Positions 1 to 6,299 are shown, counted from the first letter of the stretch. The stretch is 16,732 nucleotides of DNA from Candidatus Woesearchaeota archaeon (GCA_018303645.1 JAGVXR010000037.1:1-16732); one strand, 5' to 3'. Notes: generated by a model not told the origin, from the sequence alone. Numbers and translations are program-made.

Positions 1-105
1 CGCCATGTCTCTAATGGATTCCCCAGCCTGCTGACTGGTAGTAATTGGTGATGGAATTCTTCCATACCCTGCCTCAACCAACCTAAGCTCAAGATTCTTG
101 TCCAT
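1..105 (-). CDS. Partial hypothetical protein (5' end only)
   Basis: An open frame starts at an ATG on the minus strand (positions 105-103) and runs 35 codons off the left edge without a stop. The peptide begins MDKNLELRLVEAGYGRIPSP. A TATA-like box (TTTATAAA, about 140-147, read on minus) sits roughly 38 nt upstream, and an in-frame stop lies a short way upstream, which supports this start. I do not recognise the family. The divergent neighbour at 252 has its own promoter, so the 146-bp gap is a divergent intergenic region. Confidence 0.5.
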   Translation of the reverse strand, partial: MDKNLELRLVEAGYGRIPSPITTSQQAGESIRDMA

Positions 106-220
106 TTTCTTTGCCCAGAATGTTGGTTTATAATCCCCTCTTTATAAATATTTCTGCCTTCACTACTTTAAAAATACAATACTAAAGATGGCAGTATTTA
201 ATCTGATTTTTTCAAAAACC

Positions 221-230
221 TTTAAATAAA
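221..230 (+). promoter_or_regulatory. TATA box for the 252-1877 operon
   Basis: The AT-rich TTTAAATAAA lies about 27 nt upstream of the ATG at 252. That is the usual archaeal TATA-to-start-site distance, so transcription would begin at or next to the start codon (leaderless mRNA). Confidence 0.55.
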
Positions 231-251
231 CCAGTTCATAGTAGATAGTCT

Positions 252-641
252 ATGGACCATCCAATCGTTGAGAAAATCCTGAAAGAGGGCATAGCCTCTG
301 TAAACCTATCGATGCTCGATGAAAGCGCAAGGAAGAAAATATTAAGCGATGTCGGAGAAAAGCTGTATAGGCGGGGCAGATTCACAGAAGCTATAGAAAT
401 CATGGCAAAAGCCAATGACACAGAAAAGCTGGCAAAGCTCGGCGATTTGTTCCTGTCGGAAAACAAGGTGGAGTTTGCAACTTTATGCTTTATACCGACA
501 AGGGACAGGCAAAAGCTTAATGACGCTGCCGTAAAGTGCATACAGCTGAAGAACTACAGGCTGGCTGCAAAAGCCTATGAAGCTGCAGACAACAGGCAGA
601 TGGCTTCCTTCATAATGCGGAATTTTGTCGAGGGCAAATGA
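252..641 (+). CDS. TPR-like helical repeat protein
   Basis: A 129-residue soluble protein, predicted almost entirely alpha-helical. Two helical hairpins resemble tetratricopeptide repeats: EKLYRRGRFTEAIEIMAKAN (about residues 36-55) and a second similar unit, AAVKCIQLKNYRLAAKAYEA (about 92-111). Such repeats usually mediate protein-protein contacts; no catalytic motif is visible. It is the first gene of a three-gene set: its TGA overlaps the ATG of the next gene (ATGA at 638-641), and the third is a membrane-anchored serine protease. A role as an adaptor for these membrane proteins is inference from position only. The start is chosen because a TATA box lies 27 nt upstream and no extension is needed. 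Confidence 0.7.
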   Translation: MDHPIVEKILKEGIASVNLSMLDESARKKILSDVGEKLYRRGRFTEAIEIMAKANDTEKLAKLGDLFLSENKVEFATLCFIPTRDRQKLNDAAVKCIQLKNYRLAAKAYEAADNRQMASFIMRNFVEGK

Positions 642-937
642 TTGTGCAAAAAAGGTGGGGATTCGGCATTGGGACAATTTTCAGCCTGATAGTGGTATAT
701 TTTATCTATCTTTACTCAAAGCAGCAGGGATGGAGCTTGCTGACATTTATATCAAAGTGGTACCTTATTATTGTGGGCGGCCTGATTGCATTGTCCTTGG
801 GGATAGTCTTGTTAATCCTGCTGTTTTCCCTGCTGATGTTCTTATTTGCCATGCTAAAATTGCACGGTTTCGATAAAAAATATAAAAAACAAAAAGCCAA
901 GGAATTTATCGATGCTGAATACAAAGTAAAGGAGTAA
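638..937 (+). CDS. Small membrane protein, at least two TM segments
   Basis: A 99-residue protein of unrecognised family. Hydrophobic stretches at about residues 8-26 and 41-72 predict two, perhaps three, membrane helices, followed by a basic, charged tail (KKYKKQKAKEF) likely to face the cytoplasm. Its start overlaps the stop of the upstream TPR-like gene by 4 nt, and its TAA (935-937) is 1 nt before the protease ATG at 939. The three genes are therefore very probably one transcription unit. An overlapping frame at 625-876 gives a poorer, non-membrane peptide and was not chosen. Confidence 0.75.
   Translation: MIVQKRWGFGIGTIFSLIVVYFIYLYSKQQGWSLLTFISKWYLIIVGGLIALSLGIVLLILLFSLLMFLFAMLKLHGFDKKYKKQKAKEFIDAEYKVKE
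928..934 (+). promoter_or_regulatory. Shine-Dalgarno site of the internal protease gene
   Basis: AAAGGAG lies 4 nt before the ATG at 939 and overlaps the end of the preceding gene. It shows that genes internal to an operon use SD-led initiation while first genes appear leaderless. Confidence 0.6.
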
Positions 938-938
938 A

Positions 939-1877
939 ATGCACAAAAGCGCAAGAAATATTATTTTAATCGCTTTGTCGGTTTTGCTTTTAACAGGAGG
1001 CTTAATCTATTATTTCAATTATAACATGAGTTTGGTCAGGCAGGACTATAATGCTAAAATACTGGACTTAAATGAGCAGATAGCAAGGAATTTGGAAAAT
1101 GTGAGGGGCCAGATAGGATTATTGGGCGCGAACCTGTCATCACAAATCGGCTTTGTTGACTCAGGCCTCCAGAGCTTCAAAAAGCAAAACCAGCAGGAAA
1201 TACATACATTATCGCAGTTGATTGAGCAGATAGAGCAGCAAAGCAACATAAAGCTTGATGAGCTAAAAAGCGAGCTGAAGGATATCCAGATAAAAAGCGC
1301 TGATTTCTCCGCAATAGTTGATGATGTTCTGCAGTCTGTTGTGAGCGTGCAGACCAATAGGGGGCAGGGCAGCGGCGCAATAATCGACACAAGAGGCTAC
1401 ATCGTCACAAATGTCCACGTCATAAGCGGGGCATCAACAATAAGGGCTGTAACTTATTCCGACAAGTCTTACAATGCAAACACCATTGCAGGCTATGACT
1501 CAAATGCCGACATTGCTGTGCTGAAGATTGATGCTGCTAACTTGATGGCTCTTAATTTTGGCGATTCTGATGATGTTAAAGTTGGGGAAAAGGTAATTGC
1601 TGCAGGCAATCCTGCAGGGCTTTCATTTACGGTAACTGAGGGCATAGTAAGCGCGTTCAGGACAGGCTCAAATAATCTGAAATACATACAAACAGATGTC
1701 CCAATCAATCCAGGCAATTCTGGAGGCCCATTAATCAATGCAAAAGGCGAGATTATAGGCATAAATAACTTCAAAGTTGGCGGATTTGAAGGCTTGGGAT
1801 TTGCAATATCGTCAAATGAGGTAAGCAGGATTGCAAGCAAAATTATAAGCGAGTATGAGGCAAAGCAGAATCAATAA
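939..1877 (+). CDS. Membrane-anchored trypsin-like serine protease (S1C/HtrA-like, no PDZ)
   Basis: A 312-residue protein with an N-terminal membrane anchor (about residues 7-27), a Q/E-rich predicted coiled coil (about 32-120) and a C-terminal trypsin-like domain (about 125-305). The catalytic triad is readable: H160 in TNVHV, D191 in NADIAVLKID and S261 in NPGNSGGPL. This is the DegP/HtrA (peptidase S1C) signature. Most HtrA proteins carry PDZ domains after the protease; this one stops right after the protease fold. The coiled coil may take over oligomerisation or substrate recruitment, which is inference. The protease domain would lie outside the membrane, consistent with extracytoplasmic protein quality control. 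It closes the operon that begins at 252 and has a good SD site. Confidence 0.9.
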   Translation: MHKSARNIILIALSVLLLTGGLIYYFNYNMSLVRQDYNAKILDLNEQIARNLENVRGQIGLLGANLSSQIGFVDSGLQSFKKQNQQEIHTLSQLIEQIEQQSNIKLDELKSELKDIQIKSADFSAIVDDVLQSVVSVQTNRGQGSGAIIDTRGYIVTNVHVISGASTIRAVTYSDKSYNANTIAGYDSNADIAVLKIDAANLMALNFGDSDDVKVGEKVIAAGNPAGLSFTVTEGIVSAFRTGSNNLKYIQTDVPINPGNSGGPLINAKGEIIGINNFKVGGFEGLGFAISSNEVSRIASKIISEYEAKQNQ

Positions 1878-1880
1878 CAT

Positions 1881-1945
1881 CAAAAATCAGCGGAATGTGG
1901 GAGAATTCGCTTTGAACGAGCTCACTCGCATGTCACAGATTTTTG
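1881..1945. repeat. Inverted-repeat element in intergenic spacer
   Basis: CAAAAATC (1881-1888) pairs with GATTTTTG (1938-1945). The enclosed sequence carries CGAGCTCACTCGCATGTCAC (1917-1936), which matches the reverse complement of 4391-4408 except for a 2-nt insertion. It lies directly after the protease stop. It could be a degenerate dispersed repeat or a terminator-like hairpin for the upstream operon. Confidence 0.45.
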
Positions 1946-1974
1946 GGGTTTTCTGAAAACAAAATTTCCGCAAA

Positions 1975-1985
1975 GTTTAAATATT
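1975..1985 (+). promoter_or_regulatory. TATA box for the 2008-3009 gene pair
   Basis: GTTTAAATATT is centred about 28 nt upstream of the ATG at 2008, the expected spacing for a leaderless archaeal transcript. Confidence 0.5.
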
Positions 1986-2007
1986 AATTATATTAAAAAA
2001 CATCGGC

Positions 2008-2415
2008 ATGAAAAAAAAAGAGGTAAGCAAGCCAGAGTGGTTTTACTATGTTTCTATATTGGCGGCATTCCTTTTCACAATGTATATGTCAATATACTCT
2101 GCCATACATTTTGAGAGCATAAGATACATGAACATAGTTGTTGTTTTCCTGTTCATAACCATTGTTTCATTCTTCCTTATTTCGGGCGTTTACTTTCACA
2201 CGGAGAGAATGGGCTACCATGCACTGGCTCCTGTGCTGTTCTTTGCCGGAATGGTAAGCCTTGTGGTTTATGCATACAAGGCTGTTGATGCATCAGACAT
2301 AGTCAGGTATTCAATCATCTATACGATAATTGTTGCCGGCATTTCATTATTTATCCTGCTGCCGAAGAAAAAATACGTTATAAAAAAAGCAGTTCCAAAG
2401 GAAAAATCAGAATAA
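2008..2415 (+). CDS. Hypothetical four-TM membrane protein
   Basis: A 135-residue integral membrane protein of unrecognised family. Four hydrophobic segments are visible at about residues 12-32, 40-61, 72-91 and 100-118. They are flanked by a basic N-terminus (MKKKEVSK) and a strongly basic C-terminal tail (KKKYVIKKAVPKEK), so both ends are likely cytoplasmic. No catalytic or metal-binding motif stands out. The MarC-family gene starts 9 nt after its stop, so the two are probably co-transcribed. Confidence 0.75.
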   Translation: MKKKEVSKPEWFYYVSILAAFLFTMYMSIYSAIHFESIRYMNIVVVFLFITIVSFFLISGVYFHTERMGYHALAPVLFFAGMVSLVVYAYKAVDASDIVRYSIIYTIIVAGISLFILLPKKKYVIKKAVPKEKSE

Positions 2416-2424
2416 AATACCAAA

Positions 2425-3009
2425 ATGGAAGGCCTGCTTGAATCGTTTATCGCTTTGTTTGTGATAATGGATCCTATAGGCAACCTGCCGATATTCATAA
2501 GCCTGACAAAAGGCATGCCGCTGAAGGAGGTAAGAAGGAATGTTGACAGGGCTGTTTTTGTTGCAGGCGTGCTGCTTTTTGTTTTCCTTTTTCTTGGATT
2601 GAAGATATTCGAGTTTTTTGGCATCAACCTTGACAGCTTCCAGATTGCAGGCGGCATAATCCTGCTTATAATCGGGATATTGTATGTTTTCGGCACCTCG
2701 CTAAAGTATGTAAAGCATCACGGGACGGACTTGAGCATTCCGATAGGCACGCCTCTGCTTACAGGCCCTGGAGTGATAACCACTACAATAATCCTGGTTA
2801 AGGAAAACGGGACATTTGTAACGGTAATTGCGGCATTTTTGGCTTTGCTGGCAACATGGATTATCCTGCTGAATTCGGCAAGGCTTTACAAGATATTGGG
2901 GGAGCACTGGAGCAATATCATATCAAGAGTGATGGGGATAGTGCTCGCTGCAATTGCCGTAAATCTGATAACAGAAGGGGTTTTGAATATTATTGGGCTG
3001 GCAGCCTAG
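2425..3009 (+). CDS. MarC family (UPF0056) integral membrane protein
   Basis: A 194-residue polytopic membrane protein with about six predicted helices. Family hallmarks are MDPIGNLPIF near the N-terminus (residues 15-24), the conserved loop IPIGTPLLTGPGVITT (105-120), and the C-terminal RVMGIVLAAIAVNLITEGV helix (168-186). Length is normal for MarC proteins (about 190-220 residues). The family was once linked to multiple antibiotic resistance in E. coli, but that was not upheld and its transport substrate is unknown. The start follows the previous stop by 9 nt with no evident SD site, consistent with translation as the second gene of a short operon. Confidence 0.88.
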   Translation: MEGLLESFIALFVIMDPIGNLPIFISLTKGMPLKEVRRNVDRAVFVAGVLLFVFLFLGLKIFEFFGINLDSFQIAGGIILLIIGILYVFGTSLKYVKHHGTDLSIPIGTPLLTGPGVITTTIILVKENGTFVTVIAAFLALLATWIILLNSARLYKILGEHWSNIISRVMGIVLAAIAVNLITEGVLNIIGLAA

Positions 3010-3021
3010 AATTGGCAGCAA

Positions 3022-3031
3022 AATTTAAAAG
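3022..3031 (+). promoter_or_regulatory. TATA box of tRNA-Pro
   Basis: AATTTAAAAG is centred about 27-28 nt upstream of the first tRNA base (3054), fitting transcription from or near the mature 5' end. Confidence 0.5.
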
Positions 3032-3053
3032 CGATTGATAAAATTTAGTTCTT

Positions 3054-3126
3054 GGGGCTGTAGTATAGCTAGGTAGAATTGGCCCTTGGGGTGGGTCCGG
3101 CCGGGGTTCAAATCCTCGCAGCCCCA
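3054..3126 (+). tRNA. tRNA-Pro (anticodon GGG)
   Basis: A complete cloverleaf can be folded by eye. Acceptor stem GGGGCTG (3054-3060) pairs perfectly with CAGCCCC (3119-3125), followed by discriminator A (3126). The anticodon stem GGCCC/GGGTC encloses the loop TTGGGGT (3086-3092), giving anticodon GGG, read as proline. T-stem CGGGG/CCTCG encloses TTCAAAT. The D-stem is weak and AT-rich. The 3' CCA is not encoded, so it must be added after transcription. No intron is present. The matching synthetase gene, proS, lies 1.5 kb downstream. Confidence 0.92.
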
Positions 3127-3128
3127 TA

Positions 3129-3138
3129 ACTTTTAAAT
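3129..3138 (+). promoter_or_regulatory. TATA box of the rhomboid gene
   Basis: ACTTTTAAAT lies 25-34 nt before the ATG at 3163, directly after the tRNA. This suggests a separate leaderless transcript rather than read-through from the tRNA. Confidence 0.45.
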
Positions 3139-3162
3139 CAAAATTAAATAATTATAGGCAAC

Positions 3163-3789
3163 ATGAACAAAAAAGCCCAGTTTTTTCCATTGAAAGACGA
3201 GAATCCAAGAAGCAAGTTTCCATTTGTCAATTTCCTATTTATAGGAATAAACGTTGCAGTGTTTGTGTTTTCATTGACGTCTTTTGAATACTTTATAAAT
3301 AATTACGGCTTTACGCCTGCAAAATTCAGCATCCTGACTTTATTCACAAGCATGTTCCTGCACGGAGGCATAGCGCACATATTCGGCAACATGTGGTTTT
3401 TGCACATATTCGGGGACAATGTCGAGGACAAGTTCGGGCATTTTAAGTATGTAATTTTCTACATTTTAAGCGGCATTGCAGCATCGCTGTTGCACTTGCT
3501 CTTGAATATAGGCTCAAATGTCCCGGCAGTAGGCGCCAGCGGGGCAATAAGCGGCGTTCTTGGGGCTTATGTTATAATATTCCCTAATGTAAAAGTCCAT
3601 GTAATCGGCAGGTTTTACCATGGAATGGTATCGACAAAATTCATGCTTGGAATCTGGTTTTTGTTCCAGCTGGTGAGCGGCACTTTCTCGCTGTTTGGGG
3701 CGCAGAGCGGCATTGCCTTTTTTGCACATATTGGCGGGTTTGTTTTTGGGGCTGGGTTTGCACTGATTTACAAATTATTTTCAAAATAG
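3163..3789 (+). CDS. Rhomboid family intramembrane serine protease
   Basis: A 208-residue membrane protein of the rhomboid family (peptidase S54), which cleaves transmembrane segments of substrate proteins within the lipid bilayer. The catalytic dyad is visible: S126 in VGASGAISG and H189 in FFAHIGGFVFG. The other hallmark is the HGGIAHIFGNMWFLHIFGDN block (residues 67-86), with the conserved His and Asn after helix 1. Six transmembrane segments fit the hydrophobic pattern, the minimal rhomboid core, with no extra domains. The closest in-family reading is the short bacterial/archaeal secretory rhomboids. It stands alone between tRNA-Pro and the inverted-repeat cassette. Its substrate cannot be told. 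Confidence 0.93.
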   Translation: MNKKAQFFPLKDENPRSKFPFVNFLFIGINVAVFVFSLTSFEYFINNYGFTPAKFSILTLFTSMFLHGGIAHIFGNMWFLHIFGDNVEDKFGHFKYVIFYILSGIAASLLHLLLNIGSNVPAVGASGAISGVLGAYVIIFPNVKVHVIGRFYHGMVSTKFMLGIWFLFQLVSGTFSLFGAQSGIAFFAHIGGFVFGAGFALIYKLFSK

Positions 3790-3910
3790 TCGAAAAATCA
3801 TATATATTTTCAGTATTTCAGAAAACATATTAATGAAGTCAGCTTACATGAGATTAACAGAAAAAGCTAAGTTTCAGATTTAGTATAAACCCTTAATTCA
3901 TAGTATCGTA

Positions 3911-3925
3911 ATTCGGGCTGGCTCT
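3911..3925. repeat. Left copy of 15-bp inverted repeat
   Basis: ATTCGGGCTGGCTCT, a GC-rich block in AT-rich surroundings. It is a perfect reverse complement of 4341-4355, and similarity continues weakly into AATTA on the gene-facing side. Confidence 0.8.
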
Positions 3926-3960
3926 AATTATATAAGAAAATATATAAGAAAACGAAAGAT

Positions 3961-4263
3961 TTAGGACCTCTTGAAGATTTTGTACATTCCAGGAAGTTGT
4001 GCAATTGTCCTTCCTATTCCTGCACCAACACCACCTACAACAATTGTAAATACTCCATCAACTGCATATCGTATTGCAACAGGCGCTTGTTTAAGCACTT
4101 CTACATATTCATTTACTGATTCGCCTAAATATATTCCTCCTGCAGCACCTGCAGCAAAACCTATTCCAGCACCAATAAACCCTGCTTTAATAGTTTTCTT
4201 TGTGTCTCTAAACTGTTTATCTAAATCTCCGAAGTGGTCATCGATTGATTTTTTTTCAAACAT
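3961..4263 (-). CDS. Small Gly-rich (glycine-zipper-like) membrane protein
   Basis: A 100-residue protein of unrecognised family. The N-terminal third is charged and hydrophilic (DDHFGDLDKQFRDTKKTIK). It is followed by a Gly/Ala-rich hydrophobic segment (about residues 28-46, GAGIGFAAGAAGGIYLGE) and a second one (about 70-85, ending GGVGAGIG). Regular small-residue spacing of this type is typical of glycine-zipper membrane helices that pack or oligomerise. The C-terminus is basic (YKIFKRS). A TATA box with BRE-like CGAAAG (about 4295-4310, read on minus) precedes it, so it has its own promoter. It is the only gene inside the inverted-repeat cassette. Function is unknown; it may be a cargo or pore-type peptide, but nothing proves that. 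Confidence 0.7.
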   Translation of the reverse strand: MFEKKSIDDHFGDLDKQFRDTKKTIKAGFIGAGIGFAAGAAGGIYLGESVNEYVEVLKQAPVAIRYAVDGVFTIVVGGVGAGIGRTIAQLPGMYKIFKRS

Positions 4264-4294
4264 TTTTACTTTCTTATTATAGGATTAAATAATA

Positions 4295-4310
4295 CTTTAT
4301 AAACCTTTCG
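4295..4310 (-). promoter_or_regulatory. BRE/TATA promoter of the cassette gene
   Basis: Read on minus: CGAAAGGTTTATAAAG, a BRE-like purine box directly followed by a TATA box, centred about 37 nt before the ATG at 4263. It predicts a leader of roughly 10 nt. The same CGAAAG-TTTATA arrangement precedes the toxin-antitoxin operon at 6301. Confidence 0.55.
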
Positions 4311-4340
4311 TTTAGATACTACTTTATAGTTAGTAATTTA

Positions 4341-4355
4341 AGAGCCAGCCCGAAT
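4341..4355. repeat. Right copy of 15-bp inverted repeat
   Basis: AGAGCCAGCCCGAAT, the perfect reverse complement of 3911-3925. It ends 4 nt before the nested hairpin element that starts at 4360. Confidence 0.8.
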
Positions 4356-4359
4356 CGTC

Positions 4360-4558
4360 AAATTCCAACAGTCGAATGCGAGCGAACTCCGTGACATGCG
4401 AGAGCTCGCTCTCGCTCGCTCAGTCACCCACTCGCTCGCAGGTCAATGGATGAAAACTGAGTGCAGAGGAAAAATCCGTTACGTAGTTCGGATTTTTCCT
4501 TTGCGAATAGGGTTTTGTCAAACAAAACCCGTGTTTGAATCCTTAGTTGTTGGAATTT
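4360..4558. repeat. 199-nt nested inverted-repeat (multi-hairpin) element
   Basis: The outer arms AAATTCCAACA (4360-4370) and TGTTGGAATTT (4548-4558) are perfect complements. Inside are: an arm pair TGCGAGCGA (4377-4385)/TCGCTCGCA (4432-4440); nested within it GTGAC (4391-4395)/GTCAC (4423-4427), then GCGAGAG (4398-4404)/CTCTCGC (4409-4415) with a 4-nt loop; a 12-bp hairpin AGGAAAAATCCG (4467-4478)/CGGATTTTTCCT (4489-4500); and a 9-bp hairpin GGGTTTTGT (4510-4518)/ACAAAACCC (4522-4530) with a 3-nt loop. The block could be a MITE-like insertion or a structured RNA; the sequence alone does not decide. The open frame across it (4396-4602) looks spurious. Confidence 0.65.
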
Positions 4559-4570
4559 CTATCATTAATA

Positions 4571-4586
4571 TCATTATTAATAATGA
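4571..4586. repeat. 16-bp perfect palindrome upstream of proS
   Basis: TCATTATTAATAATGA is fully self-complementary and lies about 55 nt upstream of the proS TATA box, overlapping the right outer repeat of the cassette. AT-only composition apart from the ends makes chance more likely. The rest of the spacer up to 4640 is A/T tracts with no other visible signal. Confidence 0.4.
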
Positions 4587-4640
4587 ATTAAGGGCAATTT
4601 AAAAAATTTATATTAAAAAATTATTAAAACCTAATCAAAA

Positions 4641-4651
4641 TCTTTATAAAG
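4641..4651 (+). promoter_or_regulatory. TATA box of proS
   Basis: TCTTTATAAAG is centred about 27 nt upstream of the ATG at 4674, predicting a leaderless mRNA and supporting that start over the internal Met codon 8. Confidence 0.6.
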
Positions 4652-4673
4652 AAAATAAAAAGAATTTCCCATA

Positions 4674-6125
4674 ATGGAGCAAAAAGAAGAGCAGATGGGG
4701 CTAACAGTCAAGAAGTCTGATGACTTTAATGAGTGGTACAATCAGGTTGTTTTAAAAGCGGATATGATAGACTACAGCCTTGTGTCAGGCTGCATTGTCT
4801 TCAAGCCGAATTCTTATGCAATATGGGAGAAAATACAAAAAGCCTTTAATGACAAAATAACCAAATCAGGGCATAAAAACTGCTATTTCCCGATGTTCAT
4901 ACCCGAAAGCCTGCTGAAAAAGGAGGCGGAGCACGTTGAAGGCTTCTCTCCTGAAGTTGCATGGGTTACAAGAGCAGGCGACACAGAGCTGAACGAAAAG
5001 CTTGCCATACGCCCAACTTCAGAAACCATAATGTATGAAAGCTACGCAAAATGGATAAGAAGCTGGAGAGACTTGCCATTGCTGCTTAACCAGTGGAATT
5101 CTGTAGTCAGATGGGAGTTCAAGCATGCAAAGCCGTTTTTAAGGACTCGCGAATTCCTGTGGCAGGAGGGGCACACGGCTCATTCAACAAAAGAGGAAGC
5201 AGAAAAAGAGGTAATGCAGCAGTTGTTTGAATACGTGGACCTGATTGAGAATTACATGGCAATACCTGTAATCGCAGGCAAAAAAACAGACAAGGAAAAG
5301 TTTGCAGGCGCTGACTACACGACAACTGTCGAGGCATTCATGCCTGACGGCAAGGCGCTGCAGATGGGAACTTCCCACATGCTCGGGCAAAATTTCGCGA
5401 AAGTTTTCGGGATAAAGTTCCTTGACAAGGACGAGAAGGAAAAGTTTGCATGGCAAACCTCATGGGGTTTAAGCACAAGGACAATAGGCGCTATTGTAAT
5501 GATGCATGGAGATGACAAAGGATTAGTAATCCCTCCAAGGCTTGCTCCTGTGCAAATCATCATTGTTCCCATAGTGTTCAAGGAAAACAAGGAGCCGATA
5601 ATTGCAAAAGCAAAGGAAATATCAAAAAAGCTTAAGGCAAGGAATTACAGCGTGGAGCTCGATGACAGGGACGGCTATACTCCCGGATGGAAGTTCAACG
5701 AATGGGAGCTTAAGGGAGTGCCGTTAAGGATAGAGATCGGGCCAAAAGATGTTGCAAGTGAGCAGCTGGTATTGGTAAGAAGGGACACAAGCGAGAAGCA
5801 AACGATAAAAATCAATGATTTGGAAAAGAAAGTTGAGCAGGTTTTAGATGAAATACAAAACAGCCTTCTCAAAAAGGCAAAAGAGTATTTGAAAAAAAGC
5901 GTAATTGAAGCGCATAATTTCAATGATTTTGCAAATGCGGTAAAAAGCAAAAAAATGGCAAAGGCATTGTTCTGCGGGCAGAGTGAATGCGAAACACTGA
6001 TAAAAGACAAGGCAGAAGGGGCGACATGCCGTTGCATACCCTTCGAGCAGAAGCCTGCAAAAGGGCATTGCGTGCAGTGCGGGAAAGAGGCAAAGTCCTG
6101 GGCGGTGTTCGGGAAGGGGTATTGA
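4674..6125 (+). CDS. proS: Prolyl-tRNA synthetase (archaeal/eukaryotic type)
   Basis: A 483-residue class II aminoacyl-tRNA synthetase that charges tRNA-Pro with proline. The class II core occupies about residues 15-290: motif 2 region FLRTREFLWQEGHTAH (155-170) and motif 3 region GLSTRTIGAIVMMHGDDKG (265-283). The anticodon-binding domain follows (about 290-400, beginning VQIIIVPI). The C-terminal domain has Cys 434, 439, 452, 454, 466 and 469, the zinc-binding module of archaeal-type ProRS, and the protein ends in Tyr, as is usual for this type. There is no bacterial-style editing insertion. Length fits the family (about 480). In some archaea proS adjoins psmB and the aCPSF1 gene; here they are separated. 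Confidence 0.97.
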   Translation: MEQKEEQMGLTVKKSDDFNEWYNQVVLKADMIDYSLVSGCIVFKPNSYAIWEKIQKAFNDKITKSGHKNCYFPMFIPESLLKKEAEHVEGFSPEVAWVTRAGDTELNEKLAIRPTSETIMYESYAKWIRSWRDLPLLLNQWNSVVRWEFKHAKPFLRTREFLWQEGHTAHSTKEEAEKEVMQQLFEYVDLIENYMAIPVIAGKKTDKEKFAGADYTTTVEAFMPDGKALQMGTSHMLGQNFAKVFGIKFLDKDEKEKFAWQTSWGLSTRTIGAIVMMHGDDKGLVIPPRLAPVQIIIVPIVFKENKEPIIAKAKEISKKLKARNYSVELDDRDGYTPGWKFNEWELKGVPLRIEIGPKDVASEQLVLVRRDTSEKQTIKINDLEKKVEQVLDEIQNSLLKKAKEYLKKSVIEAHNFNDFANAVKSKKMAKALFCGQSECETLIKDKAEGATCRCIPFEQKPAKGHCVQCGKEAKSWAVFGKGY

Positions 6126-6138
6126 ATTAACAATTTAT

Positions 6139-6178
6139 AGGAAATAACTTTAATTTTCGTATACATTTATTATTTCCT
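6139..6178. repeat. Inverted repeat 1 after proS
   Basis: AGGAAATAA (6139-6147) and TTATTTCCT (6170-6178) form a perfect 9-bp inverted repeat with a 22-nt loop, 14 nt after the proS stop. It could form a transcript-end hairpin. Confidence 0.5.
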
Positions 6179-6182
6179 AATA

Positions 6183-6225
6183 AGCAAATCACAACGAAAA
6201 GGTACGAATATTAGTGTGATTTGCT
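6183..6225. repeat. Inverted repeat 2
   Basis: AGCAAATCACA (6183-6193) and TGTGATTTGCT (6215-6225) form a perfect 11-bp inverted repeat with a 21-nt loop. Confidence 0.6.
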
Positions 6226-6249
6226 ATAAATAATGTTTTGTCTTTCTAA

Positions 6250-6297
6250 TTTTAGTAGCTGATTTTTATGAGCAATTACTTTTGCCAGCTACTAAAA
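6250..6297. repeat. Inverted repeat 3
   Basis: TTTTAGTAGCTG (6250-6261) and CAGCTACTAAAA (6286-6297) form a perfect 12-bp inverted repeat with a 24-nt loop, ending just before the BRE/TATA of the toxin-antitoxin operon. Confidence 0.6.
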
Positions 6298-6299
6298 AA

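Larger units (their letters stand above)
3890..4594. mobile_element. Putative non-autonomous cassette bounded by inverted repeats
   Basis: CCCTTAATTCAT at 3890-3901 recurs as a perfect reverse complement at 4583-4594. Inside it, a perfect 15-bp inverted repeat ATTCGGGCTGGCTCT (3911-3925 and 4341-4355) flanks the only gene (3961-4263, minus). On the right side a third inverted-repeat element (4360-4558) separates the two repeat blocks that on the left are only 9 nt apart. No transposase or integrase is encoded, and no convincing target-site duplication is visible outside the outer repeats. A mobile or once-mobile cassette is inference from symmetry. Confidence 0.4.

Noticed and set aside
625..876. 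83-residue frame overlapping the small membrane protein
   Set aside because: The frame at 638-937 fits the ATGA overlap and ends 1 nt before the next gene, and gives a coherent membrane protein.
3833..3883. 16-codon ORF (MKSAYMRLTEKAKFQI) with a TATA-like stretch upstream
   Set aside because: Too short to judge, and no family or neighbour supports it. It may be a gene remnant.
4396..4602. 68-residue plus-strand open frame upstream of proS
   Set aside because: It runs through the nested inverted repeats, its composition follows the hairpin arms, and there is no promoter or SD site.
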